The notes under the pieces were generated by a model. It saw only the letters and a program-made list of their open reading frames with translations, searched no databases and was not told the origin of the DNA. The position numbers and the translations under genes are program-made. 64,000 nt of DNA from Bailinhaonella thermotolerans (GTDB lineage: Bacteria > Actinomycetota > Actinomycetes > Streptosporangiales > Streptosporangiaceae), in assembly GCF_003594875.1 (NCBI RefSeq), contig NZ_QZEY01000003.1:434001-498000 (forward strand), given 5' to 3'. Positions 1 to 8,413 of this stretch are shown here, in pieces (the first letter of the stretch is position 1; each line of letters opens with the position of its first letter).

Positions 1-893
1 ATCTTGGTGAGCATGAAGATGGCGCGGGAGGAGTCCAGGCGCTCGTCCGGGGCGATGCGGAGCAGGCCCTGCAGGACCGGCTTGAGCGGGCCGGCGTTCT
101 GCATGGGGATGGGCTCGCCGCTGGCCAGGGCGGCCAGGGCCGCGGCGGCCGTACGGCGTCCGTGCAGGCCCCGGCCCTCGACGGCGGTGTAGAGGGTCGC
201 GCCGAGGGACCACAGGTCGGCGGCGGGGCTCGCCTTGGCGCCCAGGGCGCGCTCGGGGGCGATGTAGCCCGCCGAGCCGAGCACCATGCCGACCTGCGTG
301 ATGGACTGGTCGCCCTCCAGCATGGCCAGCCCGAAGTCGGTCAGGACGACGCGGTCCTCCCCGGCGATCAGCACGTTGCTCGGCTTCACGTCGCGGTGGA
401 GGATGCCCTTGGTGTGGGCGGCCCGGAGCGCGCCGAGCACCTGGCGGCCGATCTCGGCCACGCGCTGCGGCGGGAGCGGGCCCTCCTCGCGGGTGACCTC
501 CTCCAGCGAGCGCGCCTCCAGCAGCTCCATGACGATCCAGGGGCGGTCGTCCTCGCGCACGACGTCGAAGACCGTGATCACCGAGGGGTGGCCGACGCGC
601 GCCGCCGCACGCGCCTCCCTCTCGGTGCGCGTGCAGAGCTCGGTACGGAGGTCCTCATCGAGGACGAGCGGCAGACGCACCTCTTTGACCGCCACCTCGC
701 GGTCGAGAAGCTCGTCGCGGGCACGCCACACGGTGCCCATGCCGCCGCGGCCGACCGGCTCGGCCAAACGATAGCGTCCGGCCAGCAGGTATCCGGACGG
801 CGCACGCATGGCAGCGAGGATACCGATTTGGGCATTGCGGTCAGTAGGCCCCCGGCCATTGTTGGACGGCGTGTCGCGTTTCTTTTCGGCCAC
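1..893 (-). CDS. Serine/threonine protein kinase, C-terminus cut by window edge
   Basis: Hanks-type Ser/Thr kinase. Read on the minus strand, the domain starts about 40 residues in with the glycine loop GRGGMGTVW, the ATP-binding lysine in VAVKEV, the catalytic loop HRDVKPSNV, the metal-binding DFG in TDFGLAM, and GSAGYIAPE with the APE-like end of the activation segment. The frame is still open at base 1, in the last helices of the kinase domain, so any juxtamembrane, transmembrane or sensor part lies outside the window. The GTG at 893 is the farthest upstream start that clears the fumarase gene; an ATG at 809 (MRAPSG) is an alternative. Neither has a clear ribosome binding site. It lies 62 bases downstream of the fumarase gene in the same direction and may be co-transcribed with it. 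Substrates cannot be inferred. Confidence 0.88.
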   Translation of the reverse strand, partial: MAEKKRDTPSNNGRGPTDRNAQIGILAAMRAPSGYLLAGRYRLAEPVGRGGMGTVWRARDELLDREVAVKEVRLPLVLDEDLRTELCTRTEREARAAARVGHPSVITVFDVVREDDRPWIVMELLEARSLEEVTREEGPLPPQRVAEIGRQVLGALRAAHTKGILHRDVKPSNVLIAGEDRVVLTDFGLAMLEGDQSITQVGMVLGSAGYIAPERALGAKASPAADLWSLGATLYTAVEGRGLHGRRTAAAALAALASGEPIPMQNAGPLKPVLQGLLRIAPDERLDSSRAIFMLTK

Positions 894-955
894 AGGTCAA
901 TCCAGGTCAGGGGTAAACGTTTCCCGACGCTCCCGCGACGCGCGCGGGACCGCTT

Positions 956-2599
956 CTATCGGCGGCCGATGGTGAGCACCGGCCCCGTGGTGTCCGCGAA
1001 GAAGTCGTTGCCCTTGTCGTCCACCACGATGAACGCGGGGAAGTCCTCGACCTCGATCTTCCAGACCGCCTCCATGCCGAGCTCGGGATACTCCAGCACC
1101 TCGACCCGCTTGATGCAGTCCTGCGCCAGCCGCGCCGCAGGCCCGCCGATCGAACCGAGATAGAACCCGCCATGAGTCTGGCATGCCTTGGTGACCTGCG
1201 CCGACCGATTTCCCTTGGCCAGCATGACGAAAGAGCCGCCCGCCGCCTGGAATCGCTCGACATAGGAGTCCATGCGCCCCGCGGTCGTCGGCCCGAACGA
1301 CCCGGAGGCGTACCCCTCGGGGGTCTTGGCCGGTCCGGCGTAGTAGACGGCGTGGTCGCGGAGGTACCGCGGCATGGGCTCGCCCGCGTCCAGCCGTTCG
1401 GCGATCTTGGCGTGCGCGATGTCGCGGGCGACGACGAGCGGGCCGGACAGGGAGAGGCGCGTCTTCACGGGGTACTTGGACAGCTCCGCCCGGATCTCGT
1501 CCATGGGGCGGTTGAGGTCGATCCTCACCACGTCGTCCGAGGCCAGGTCGTCCTCGGTGGTCTCGGGCAGGTAGCGCGCCGGGTCGGTCTCCAGCCGCTC
1601 CAGGAAGACGCCCTCCGCCGTGATCTTGGCGAGGGCCTGCCGGTCGGCCGAGCAGGAGACCGCGATCGCGACCGGGCAGGACGCGCCGTGCCGGGGGAGG
1701 CGGATCACGCGGACGTCGTGGCAGAAGTACTTCCCGCCGAACTGCGCGCCGATCCCCAGCTTCTGGGTCAGCTCGAAGACCTTGGCCTCCAGCTCCAGGT
1801 CCCGGAACCCGTGCCCCAGCGGCGAGCCCTCGGTCGGCAGCGTGTCGAGGTAGCGCGCCGAGGCGTACTTGGCGGTCTTCAGCGCGAACTCCGCCGACGT
1901 GCCGCCCACGACGATCGCCAGGTGGTACGGCGGGCAGGCCGCCGTGCCGAGCGAGCGGATCTTCTCCTCCAGGAACGCCAGCATGCGCTTCTCGTTGAGG
2001 ACCGCCTTGGTCTCCTGGTACAGGAACGACTTGTTCGCGCTGCCGCCGCCCTTGGCCATGAACAGCAGCTTGTAGGCGTCGTCGCCCTCGGCGTACAGCT
2101 CGATCTGCGCCGGGAGGTTGGACCCGGTGTTCTTCTCGTCCCACATGGTCAGCGGCGCCATCTGGGAGTAGCGCAGGTTGAGCTTGGTGTAGGCGTCGTA
2201 GACGCCCCGCGAGATGTGCTCGGCGTCGCGCCCGTCGGTCAGCACGTGCCGGCCGCGCTTGCCCATCACGATCGCCGTGCCGGTGTCCTGGCACATCGGC
2301 AGCACGCCGCCCGCGGAGATGTTCGCGTTCTTCAGCAGGTCGAGCGCGACGAACCGGTCGTTCGGCGACGCCTCGGGGTCGTCCAGGATCTTGCGGAGCT
2401 GCGCGAGGTGCCCCGGTCGCAGCAGGTGCGAGATGTCGTGGATCGCCGTCTCGGTGAGCAGCCGCAGCGCCTCCGGCTCGACCTCCAGGAACGTGCGCCC
2501 CGCCGCCTCGACCGTCCGCACCCCCTCACTCGTGATCAGCCGGTACGGCGTGGCGTCGGGACCGGTCGGCAGCAGGTCGGTATAGGCGAACTCGGGCAT
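956..2599 (-). CDS. Class I (iron-sulfur) fumarate hydratase
   Basis: Reversible hydration of fumarate to L-malate in the TCA cycle, using an oxygen-sensitive [4Fe-4S] cluster. The 547-residue single chain has the length and architecture of FumA/FumB: an N-terminal alpha domain and a C-terminal beta domain in one polypeptide. Conserved cysteines are visible in PMCQDTGT (about residue 102), [11 protein letters not shown] (about 221) and CPVAIAVSC (about 307), where class I enzymes bind the cluster. The ATG at 2599 is chosen because GAGGA sits about 10 bases upstream; a TTG nine bases further upstream is less likely. The gene stands first in a minus-strand pair with the kinase at 1-893. No class II fumarase is seen in this window, but the window also carries a succinate dehydrogenase operon at 57-60 kb. 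Confidence 0.95.
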   Translation of the reverse strand: MPEFAYTDLLPTGPDATPYRLITSEGVRTVEAAGRTFLEVEPEALRLLTETAIHDISHLLRPGHLAQLRKILDDPEASPNDRFVALDLLKNANISAGGVLPMCQDTGTAIVMGKRGRHVLTDGRDAEHISRGVYDAYTKLNLRYSQMAPLTMWDEKNTGSNLPAQIELYAEGDDAYKLLFMAKGGGSANKSFLYQETKAVLNEKRMLAFLEEKIRSLGTAACPPYHLAIVVGGTSAEFALKTAKYASARYLDTLPTEGSPLGHGFRDLELEAKVFELTQKLGIGAQFGGKYFCHDVRVIRLPRHGASCPVAIAVSCSADRQALAKITAEGVFLERLETDPARYLPETTEDDLASDDVVRIDLNRPMDEIRAELSKYPVKTRLSLSGPLVVARDIAHAKIAERLDAGEPMPRYLRDHAVYYAGPAKTPEGYASGSFGPTTAGRMDSYVERFQAAGGSFVMLAKGNRSAQVTKACQTHGGFYLGSIGGPAARLAQDCIKRVEVLEYPELGMEAVWKIEVEDFPAFIVVDDKGNDFFADTTGPVLTIGRR

Positions 2600-2645
2600 C
2601 GCTCTCAAGTCCTCGCGGGGGGCGACGATAACTGGCGCCCACAGG

Positions 2646-3722
2646 CTATCCGTCCTCGCCGGTCCCGGGTCCGGAGGGGAGGGCGGGTCGCAGCCACGCG
2701 GCCAGCGCCTCCGGGTCGGGGGCGCGGGCCGTGAGGTCGTCGATCCGGCGGTGGACCGCGTGGACGAGCTCGGGCACGCGGGCGAGGGCCTGGTGGGGGT
2801 GGGGGCGGCGGGACATGGTGAGCCCGGCCCAGGCGCCCAGGTCCGCCGGGTCGGCCTCGATCCTGGCGCGGTACAGCTCCAGGGCCTCGGCGTGCTCCCC
2901 CTCGGCGTAACGCAGGTCGGCGTCCGTGACGTACGGCGGGAGCGGGGCCCGGGGGACGCGCGCGCGGGCGCGCAGGGAGAGCAGGGCCAGGCGGGCGTTG
3001 GGCGGGAGGGGGCGCGGGGCCGGGACGACGAGGGGCTCGCCGGGACGGTGGGCCGGTCGCGGGGTGGCGCTGATCCAGGCGCGGGTGAGGCTCTCCACGG
3101 CCGCCGGGTCGGGCCGCAGGTGGCGCAGCCGCCAGAGCACCCGGTGGTCCTCGGCGGCGTACCCGGCGAGCCGGTCCAGCTCGTCCGGCACCGGGGGCGC
3201 CGCCGCGCACGCCGCCCGCATCCGGGCCCGCGACTCCGCGACGAACCGCTCGCCCGCGCCGGTCAGCTCCCCGCAGGCCGCCGCGATGTCCAGCGCGCGT
3301 CCCGCCTCCCGCCGCCCCCAGGCGTACTCCAGTTCCCCGTACGGCGCGGCGCCCGCCTCGGCGTACGGCACGGGCGGGCGCGGCCCCGGGCCGTACCCGG
3401 ACGCGGGGCGCGGGGAGCCGGGGGCGGGTGTCCCGCGAGTGTCCGTCTGCGGCGCGGCCCGCTCGGGATGTGGGGGAGGGTCCGCCGCGTGCTCCGGGGA
3501 GGGCGCGGGATGCCCGCCGCGCCGGGAGGCGAGCCAGGACTCGGTGCGGTCCAGCCAGGCGCGGACGTCGTCCAGGAGGCCGGTGAGGGGGACGGGGTGG
3601 TCGCGCCAGGGGGTGTAGAAGAGGCGGCCGGGCGGGGCGGGGTCGTCCTCCGGGGCGGCGTCACCGTCCGGGTGAGAGGGGGCGCCGTCGTGCGGGGTGT
3701 CGCGGATGATCGATGTGGTCAA
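2646..3722 (-). CDS. C-terminal half of an HExxH-type peptide-modification protein (orphan)
   Basis: No characterised function. About 358 residues, Pro/Ala/Arg-rich. Two stretches resemble the C-terminal half of the actinobacterial HExxH proteins that accompany FxsA/FxsB-like peptide clusters: [19 protein letters not shown] near residue 31 (the family typically has FYAPWRDDPRPLGGLL here) and [11 protein letters not shown] followed by [18 protein letters not shown]-like end follows ([20 protein letters not shown]). The metal-binding HExxH segment that should precede the FY-PWR motif is absent; the protein begins just before that motif. The TTG at 3722 is preferred because GGAG lies 8 bases upstream; an ATG at 3779 is an alternative. 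A Pro-rich insertion of about 70 residues separates the two conserved blocks. No precursor peptide or radical SAM gene is nearby. This may be a decayed or repurposed family member. The family assignment is from recalled motifs and is moderate. Confidence 0.6.
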   Translation of the reverse strand: MTTSIIRDTPHDGAPSHPDGDAAPEDDPAPPGRLFYTPWRDHPVPLTGLLDDVRAWLDRTESWLASRRGGHPAPSPEHAADPPPHPERAAPQTDTRGTPAPGSPRPASGYGPGPRPPVPYAEAGAAPYGELEYAWGRREAGRALDIAAACGELTGAGERFVAESRARMRAACAAAPPVPDELDRLAGYAAEDHRVLWRLRHLRPDPAAVESLTRAWISATPRPAHRPGEPLVVPAPRPLPPNARLALLSLRARARVPRAPLPPYVTDADLRYAEGEHAEALELYRARIEADPADLGAWAGLTMSRRPHPHQALARVPELVHAVHRRIDDLTARAPDPEALAAWLRPALPSGPGTGEDG

Positions 3723-3910
3723 CGGTGTAGCTCCAGGTAGGTGCCCAGGTGTGCGCGCCCGGGAGAGTGCGCGACCCATCGCTACCCCACTCGCCGCGCC
3801 CGCACACGCCCCCTCGCCGTGTACCGCGTGTCCCGCCGGGCGCGACCTCCGCCGACGCCCCGGAGAAATCACCGCGAAAGCCGCATACGCCGCCACGTGA
3901 ACCGCCTCGT

Positions 3911-4927
3911 TCAGCGCGCGGAAGTCGGCTCGGATCTCGGCTCGCAGACCGCCGCGTGAGCGGGTGCGGGCGTCGGCGCGGGCACCGGCGCGGGGACAGG
4001 AGCGGGGGCCGGAGCGGGTCCCGGGGCGGGGGCCGGCGCGGGGGCCGTACGGCGGGGCGGGCGCAGGCCGAGCAGCACGCCGGCGGTCACCAGGGCCGCG
4101 CCCGCGAGCTCCGGCACGGACGGGAGACCCAGGCCGAGCAGCGGCGACGCGACGATCGCGCCGATGGGGATCACGCCCGCGAACAGGCCCGCGCGGTCGG
4201 CGCCGAGCCGGGGGAGGGCGGAGTACCAGAGCAGGAAGGCGCCGACGCTGACGATGAGGGAGAGGTACGCGAAGCTCAGTGCCTCGGTCCCGGTCATCGG
4301 GCGCAGGACCCCGGTGCCGTCCACGGCGTACCCGATCACGAGCAGCATGGGCACGGCCAGCGCCGAGGCGTACGCCGAGACGCGCAGGGCCCCCAGCTTG
4401 GGCAGGAGCGGCAGTGCGAGCAGCGAGAACCCGGCCTCGCAGACGAGCGCGCCCAGGGAGAACAGCACGCCGGCGAGGTTCCCGCCGCTGAAGCCGGTGG
4501 CGACCAGGGCCCCGCCGGCCACGACCGCCGCGCCCGCGACCACGCGCGGCGAGATCCGGGTGCGCTCGCCGCCGGTGAGACGGGCGGCGACCGGCCCGAG
4601 CACCGCCATCAGCACGGGTGACATGGCGACGAACGTGCCCACCGTCGCGGGCCCGGCGTGCCGCGTGCCCTCGATCACGAAGACGTTGAAGAGGACCAGG
4701 CCGACCAGCGCGAGGGCCAGGGCGTACCCGGTCTCGCGGAGCGTCAGCCGCACGGGCCGCTGCCCGCTCAGGTACGCGACGGCGAACAGGACCACCGCCG
4801 CGCCCGCGTAACGGACGGCCTGCCCGCCGTACAGCGGATACCCGCCGATGGTGGCGGAGACGGCGGCGAGGGTGCCGACGAGGAACATGCCCGCGGCGGC
4901 CTGGGCGATAGGGAGATTGAGGCGCAT
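3911..4927 (-). CDS. EamA/DMT-family transporter
   Basis: Inner-membrane drug/metabolite-type exporter of 338 residues with ten hydrophobic segments in two EamA halves (about residues 5-140 and 150-290). The C-terminus is an unusual low-complexity tail of alternating Ala-Pro (about residues 293-325) followed by a short hydrophilic end. The gene is divergent from the PdxR/MocR-type regulator at 5000, a common arrangement in which the regulator controls the exporter. The start at 4927 has no ribosome binding site, but a TAGGTT box ends 6 bases upstream of the ATG, suggesting a leaderless transcript. The substrate is unknown; amino acids or vitamin B6 compounds would fit the neighbour, but that is inference. 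Confidence 0.9.
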   Translation of the reverse strand: MRLNLPIAQAAAGMFLVGTLAAVSATIGGYPLYGGQAVRYAGAAVVLFAVAYLSGQRPVRLTLRETGYALALALVGLVLFNVFVIEGTRHAGPATVGTFVAMSPVLMAVLGPVAARLTGGERTRISPRVVAGAAVVAGGALVATGFSGGNLAGVLFSLGALVCEAGFSLLALPLLPKLGALRVSAYASALAVPMLLVIGYAVDGTGVLRPMTGTEALSFAYLSLIVSVGAFLLWYSALPRLGADRAGLFAGVIPIGAIVASPLLGLGLPSVPELAGAALVTAGVLLGLRPPRRTAPAPAPAPGPAPAPAPVPAPVPAPTPAPAHAAVCEPRSEPTSAR

Positions 4928-4933
4928 GAGGCG

Positions 4934-4939
4934 AACCTA
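4934..4939 (-). promoter_or_regulatory. Candidate -10 box of leaderless EamA transcript
   Basis: Read on the minus strand, TAGGTT is followed by six bases and the ATG at 4927. No Shine-Dalgarno sequence is present, so transcription probably starts at or next to the start codon. Confidence 0.45.
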
Positions 4940-4946
4940 GGGATAG

Positions 4947-4994
4947 ATTGGTCCTTGAACTCAGTCCAATCCCCGCCGCCGTTCGAGGACCAAT
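4947..4994. promoter_or_regulatory. Candidate PdxR/MocR-type operator with three half-sites
   Basis: The 72-base divergent promoter region contains ATTGGTCC (4947-4954), AGTCCAAT (4963-4970) and GGACCAAT (4987-4994). The first and third are exact inverted copies of each other and the second differs at one or two positions. MocR-type regulators usually bind repeated half-sites between themselves and the divergent target, so this is the likely binding region for the product of the gene at 5000. Confidence 0.55.
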
Positions 4995-4999
4995 TCGCG

Positions 5000-6391
5000 A
5001 TGAGCGACCTCCATCTCCCGCTCGACCGGTCCCGGGGCCGCGTCGCCGCCCAGGTCTCGTCGGCGCTGCGCGACGCCGTACGGCAGGGCCGCCTCGCACC
5101 GGGCGTGCGGCTGCCCGCGACACGCGAGCTGGCCCGGGATCTGGGGGTGTCCCGGGGCGTGGTCGTGGAGGCGTACGAACAGCTCGTGGCCGAGGGGTTC
5201 CTGGTGTCGCGGCGCGGCGCGGGGACCTTCGCGGCGGACGCGCGGGGCGTCCCGGCGCCGCCCGAGCCCCGGCCGGGACCGGCCGTCGCCGAGCTCTCCG
5301 GGCCGGTCGCGCCCCGGTTCGACCTGCGCGCGGGCGCGCCCGACCTGGCGGCGTTCCCCAGGCGCGAATGGCTGGCGGCGACGCGCCACGTGCTCGCCAC
5401 CCTGCCGCACACCGAGCTGGGCTACGGCGACCCCGGCGGGGCCCCCGCCCCGCGTGCCGAACTGGCCGCCTACCTGCGCCGCGTCCGCGCCGCCGACGTC
5501 ACCCCGGACCGGCTCGTGATCGTCGGCGGCGTCGCCCAGGGGCTTTACCTCGCGTTGCGCGTCCTGATCGCCGGGTACGGCGCGGCGCTGGCCGTGGAGG
5601 ACCCGACCAGCGTGCGCAGCCTCCCGCTCATACGCGCCGCCGGGGCCGACCCGGTCGCGGTGCCCGTGGACGCCGACGGCGTGGACGTCGCCGCGCTCCG
5701 CCGTACCGGGGCGCGGCTCGCCCTGGTCACCCCGGCGCACCAGTACCCCACGGGGGTGGTGCTCTCCCCGGCCCGCCGCGCCGCGCTGGTCGCCTGGGCC
5801 CGCGACGTGGACGGGCTGATCCTGGAGGACGACTACGACGCCGAGTTCCGCTACGACACCGAGCCCGTCGGCTGCGTCCAGGGACTCGCCCCCGATCGCG
5901 TCGTCCTCCTCGGTTCCGTCAGCAAGTCCCTCGCCCCGGCGCTGCGCCTGGGCTGGCTGGCGGGCCCGCCCGCCGTGGCCGACGCCGTACGGCGGGCCCG
6001 CGCCGACAGCGACCTCGGCTCCCCGGCCCTCGACCAGCACGTCCTGGCCCGCCTCATCGCCTCCGGCGCCCACGACCGCCACCTCCGCCGCATGCGCCGG
6101 ACCTACCGGTCGCGGCGGGACGCCCTCACCGCGGCGCTGGCCGAGCACCTCCCCGCGTGGCGGGTGCACGGCGTCCCCGCGGGACTCCAGCTCTACGTGG
6201 AGCTCCCGCCCGGCTCGGACGAACACGAGATCGTCACCCGGGCCCGCGCCCGGGGCGTGGCCCTGGACCCCGTGACCCCCACCCGCGTGACCCACCCGGG
6301 CCCCCCGGCCCTGATGCTCGGCTTCACCCGCCACCCCGCCCCCCACCTTCGCGCCGCCGCGCGAGCCCTGACCCGAGCCCTGCCCCCATGA
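5000..6391 (+). CDS. PdxR/MocR-type regulator (GntR HTH fused to aminotransferase fold)
   Basis: A 463-residue transcription factor. Residues about 1-75 form a GntR winged helix-turn-helix (LPATRELARDLGVSRGVVVEAY). The remainder is a fold-type I aminotransferase domain with the PLP-binding lysine in LGSVSKSLAP near residue 311 and the conserved EDDYDAEFRYD. Family members sense PLP or amino compounds without transaminating. The start at 5000 has GAGG upstream and gives the normal N-terminus of the family; the frame is open further upstream but overlaps the divergent promoter. It is divergent from the EamA gene, which it probably regulates. The 3' end is duplicated: the last 19 bases, including the stop codon, recur immediately downstream. 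Confidence 0.93.
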   Translation: MSDLHLPLDRSRGRVAAQVSSALRDAVRQGRLAPGVRLPATRELARDLGVSRGVVVEAYEQLVAEGFLVSRRGAGTFAADARGVPAPPEPRPGPAVAELSGPVAPRFDLRAGAPDLAAFPRREWLAATRHVLATLPHTELGYGDPGGAPAPRAELAAYLRRVRAADVTPDRLVIVGGVAQGLYLALRVLIAGYGAALAVEDPTSVRSLPLIRAAGADPVAVPVDADGVDVAALRRTGARLALVTPAHQYPTGVVLSPARRAALVAWARDVDGLILEDDYDAEFRYDTEPVGCVQGLAPDRVVLLGSVSKSLAPALRLGWLAGPPAVADAVRRARADSDLGSPALDQHVLARLIASGAHDRHLRRMRRTYRSRRDALTAALAEHLPAWRVHGVPAGLQLYVELPPGSDEHEIVTRARARGVALDPVTPTRVTHPGPPALMLGFTRHPAPHLRAAARALTRALPP

Positions 6392-6409
6392 CCGAGCCCT
6401 GCCCCCTGA
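6373..6409 (+). repeat. Tandem duplication spanning the stop codon of the PdxR-like gene
   Basis: CCGAGCCCTGCCCCCATGA (6373-6391) is followed directly by CCGAGCCCTGCCCCCTGA (6392-6409). Both copies end in TGA and differ by one base deletion. A partial copy (GCGAGCCCTGA) lies just before. Confidence 0.8.
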
Positions 6410-6433
6410 CCGGGGCGCGAGCCGTACCCGGGT

Positions 6434-7036
6434 TCAGCGGGTGGTGGGGGTGGGGGTCAGGAAGGCCGTGAGGGCGTTGGCGGCGGTGGTGAGGATTCGT
6501 TCGGGGTGGGCGGGGGTGGGGGTGTCGGGGACGGCGCCGTGGATGAGGGTGACCTCGGTGTCCTCGATGGCGCAGAAGGCGGAGACGCCCACCTTCAGGG
6601 TCCGCTCCAGGAGGTCGTTCCAGCCGCCTTCCACGAAGACCTCCTCGGTGTAGCCGGTCAGGCCGATCCAGTGCATCCGCTTGGCGGCCAGGCGGGCGGG
6701 GCGGCGGCCGTACGCGAAGCCGTAGTTCCAGACGCGGTCGATCCAGCCCTTGAGGATGGCGGGGAGGCCGAACCACCAGACGGGGAAGACGACCACGATG
6801 GCGTCGGCCGCCTCGACGCGGGCCATGTGGGCCCGGACCTCGGGGGAGTACGCCTTGTCGCGGTCGGTCCAGTCGGGCTCGTCCTCCGGGGTCATGCGGG
6901 GGTCGAAGCCCTCGGCGTGCAGGTCGAGCAGGTCCACGGTGTAGCCGGAGGTCTCCAGGGACTCGCGGGCGCGGGCGGCGACGCGGGCGGTCAGGGAGTC
7001 CGTACGGGGGTGGGCCACGACGAGGAGGGCGTGCAT
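6434..7036 (-). CDS. NAD(P)H dehydrogenase (quinone), flavodoxin-like family
   Basis: Two-electron reduction of quinones or related compounds with an FMN/FAD-type flavin. The 200 residues match the MdaB/KefF/NQO-like flavodoxin fold: an N-terminal strand and phosphate loop (LLVVAHPRTDSLTARV), and the diagnostic FPVWWFGLPAILKGWIDRV around residues 87-105. A good ribosome binding site (AAAGGAG, 6 bases) precedes the ATG at 7036. It lies about 200 bases downstream of, and in the same direction as, the medium-chain reductase at 7236, so the two may form an oxidative or electrophile stress unit. Confidence 0.92.
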   Translation of the reverse strand: MHALLVVAHPRTDSLTARVAARARESLETSGYTVDLLDLHAEGFDPRMTPEDEPDWTDRDKAYSPEVRAHMARVEAADAIVVVFPVWWFGLPAILKGWIDRVWNYGFAYGRRPARLAAKRMHWIGLTGYTEEVFVEGGWNDLLERTLKVGVSAFCAIEDTEVTLIHGAVPDTPTPAHPERILTTAANALTAFLTPTPTTR

Positions 7037-7235
7037 ATCGTGCTCCTTTCCGCCCCGCCCCGCCCCGGGCGCGGATCGCGCCGGGGCGGGCGAGCGGGCG
7101 GCAGAGGGTCGGTGATGGCGAGTGCGGGATCGGCGGAGGGGATCAGGTGAGGGATCGGCGGAGAGGGGATCGGGTGAGGGGGATCGGGTGCGGGCGGGGG
7201 CGGGGGCGGGTGCGGGCGGGCCGGGGAGGGCGGGA

Positions 7236-8243
7236 TCAGGTGAGGCGGACGAGCATCTTGCCGGTGTTGGCGCCGGTGAGGACGCCGAGGAAGGCGTCGG
7301 GGGCGTGCTCCAGGCCCTCGACCACGGTCTGCTCGGTGCGGAGGCGGCCGTCGGCGAGACGGGGGGCGGCGTGCGCGATCCACTCGGGGAAGCGGTGGAG
7401 GTGGCTGGTGACGAGCATCCCGCGCAGGGACGCCTCCTGGTACGCCGCCCGGTAGAGGTTGCGCGGGCCGGGCACGGGCTCGGTGGCGTTGTACGCCGCC
7501 ACCGCGCCGACCATCGCGATGCGCCCGCCGGGCCGGATGTGGTCGATCGCGGCCTCCAGGTGGTCGCCGCCGACGTTGTCCACGTACACGTCGATCCCGT
7601 CGGGGGCCGCCTCGCCCAGGCGCTGGGACAGCAGACCTTCCCGGTAGTCGATCGCGGTGTCGAAGCCGAACACGTCCACCAGCTTCTTCACCTTCTCCGG
7701 CCCGCCGGCGGAGCCGATCACCCGGGACGCCCCGAGTTCCCTGGCGAGCTGCCCGGCCACGCTGCCCACCGCGCCCGCCGCCGCCGACACGAAGACGACG
7801 TCGCCGGGCCGTACCGGGGCCGTCTCGGTCAGCGCGGCGTAGGCGGTCAGGCCGGTGGTGCCGAGCGGGCCGAGGTACGCCTCGGGCGGGGCGATCGCGG
7901 TGTCCACCACGGTCGCGGCGGCGGCGTCCAGCACGGCGTACTCCCGCCAGCCCAGGAAGTGGGAGACGGTCGCGCCGACCGGGACCCCATCGGCCCGCGA
8001 GGCGACGACCTCGCCGATCGCGCCGCCTTCCAGCGCCTCGCCGAGCCGGAACGGCGGGATGTAGGAGGGGACGTCGTCCATGCGGCCCCGCATGTACGGG
8101 TCCACGGACATCCAGGTGTTGCGCACGAGGATCTGGCCCTCGGCGAGCTCGGGCAGCTCGGCCCGGACGATCTCGAAGTCGGTCGGCCGGGGCTCGCCGA
8201 CGGGCCGGGCGGCGAGGCGGATCTCGGTGGAGACGACGGTCAT
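7236..8243 (-). CDS. NADP-dependent medium-chain reductase, CurA/prostaglandin-reductase-like
   Basis: Zinc-independent alkene/enone reductase of 335 residues. The family signature VRNTWMSVDPYMRGRM lies near residue 40, and the NADPH-binding Rossmann glycine motif AAAGAVGSVAGQLA around residue 150. It lacks the structural zinc cysteines of classical alcohol dehydrogenases, as expected for this branch. The start chosen (8243) is the first ATG that gives the usual N-terminus; the frame is open to 8372 but upstream sequence consists of short CGGAGGTTTGATCGGA-like repeats. It is divergent from the AfsR-type gene at 8414. Confidence 0.92.
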   Translation of the reverse strand: MTVVSTEIRLAARPVGEPRPTDFEIVRAELPELAEGQILVRNTWMSVDPYMRGRMDDVPSYIPPFRLGEALEGGAIGEVVASRADGVPVGATVSHFLGWREYAVLDAAAATVVDTAIAPPEAYLGPLGTTGLTAYAALTETAPVRPGDVVFVSAAAGAVGSVAGQLARELGASRVIGSAGGPEKVKKLVDVFGFDTAIDYREGLLSQRLGEAAPDGIDVYVDNVGGDHLEAAIDHIRPGGRIAMVGAVAAYNATEPVPGPRNLYRAAYQEASLRGMLVTSHLHRFPEWIAHAAPRLADGRLRTEQTVVEGLEHAPDAFLGVLTGANTGKMLVRLT

Positions 8244-8401
8244 CGTGGTTCCCGCTTTCAGAGGCTTGCTCGGAGGCTTGATCGGAGTTCGATCGGAGGT
8301 TTGATCGGAAGGCCGTTCGGCCGTCGGGAGGGGTTCCTCCCGACGGCATTCACACTGCTCCTCGCCGCGCACGGTCTTCCTACGGTCGGCGCACGGTCCG
8401 C

Positions 8402-8407
8402 TAGCGT
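8402..8407 (+). promoter_or_regulatory. Candidate -10 box of leaderless AfsR-type gene
   Basis: TAGCGT ends six bases before the ATG at 8414, and no ribosome binding site is present. Confidence 0.35.
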
Positions 8408-8413
8408 GCTTTC

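Noticed and set aside
162-1163. 333-codon plus-strand open frame over the kinase and fumarase genes
   Set aside because: Antisense to well-supported genes on the minus strand. High-GC DNA gives long shadow frames, and its translation has no family resemblance.
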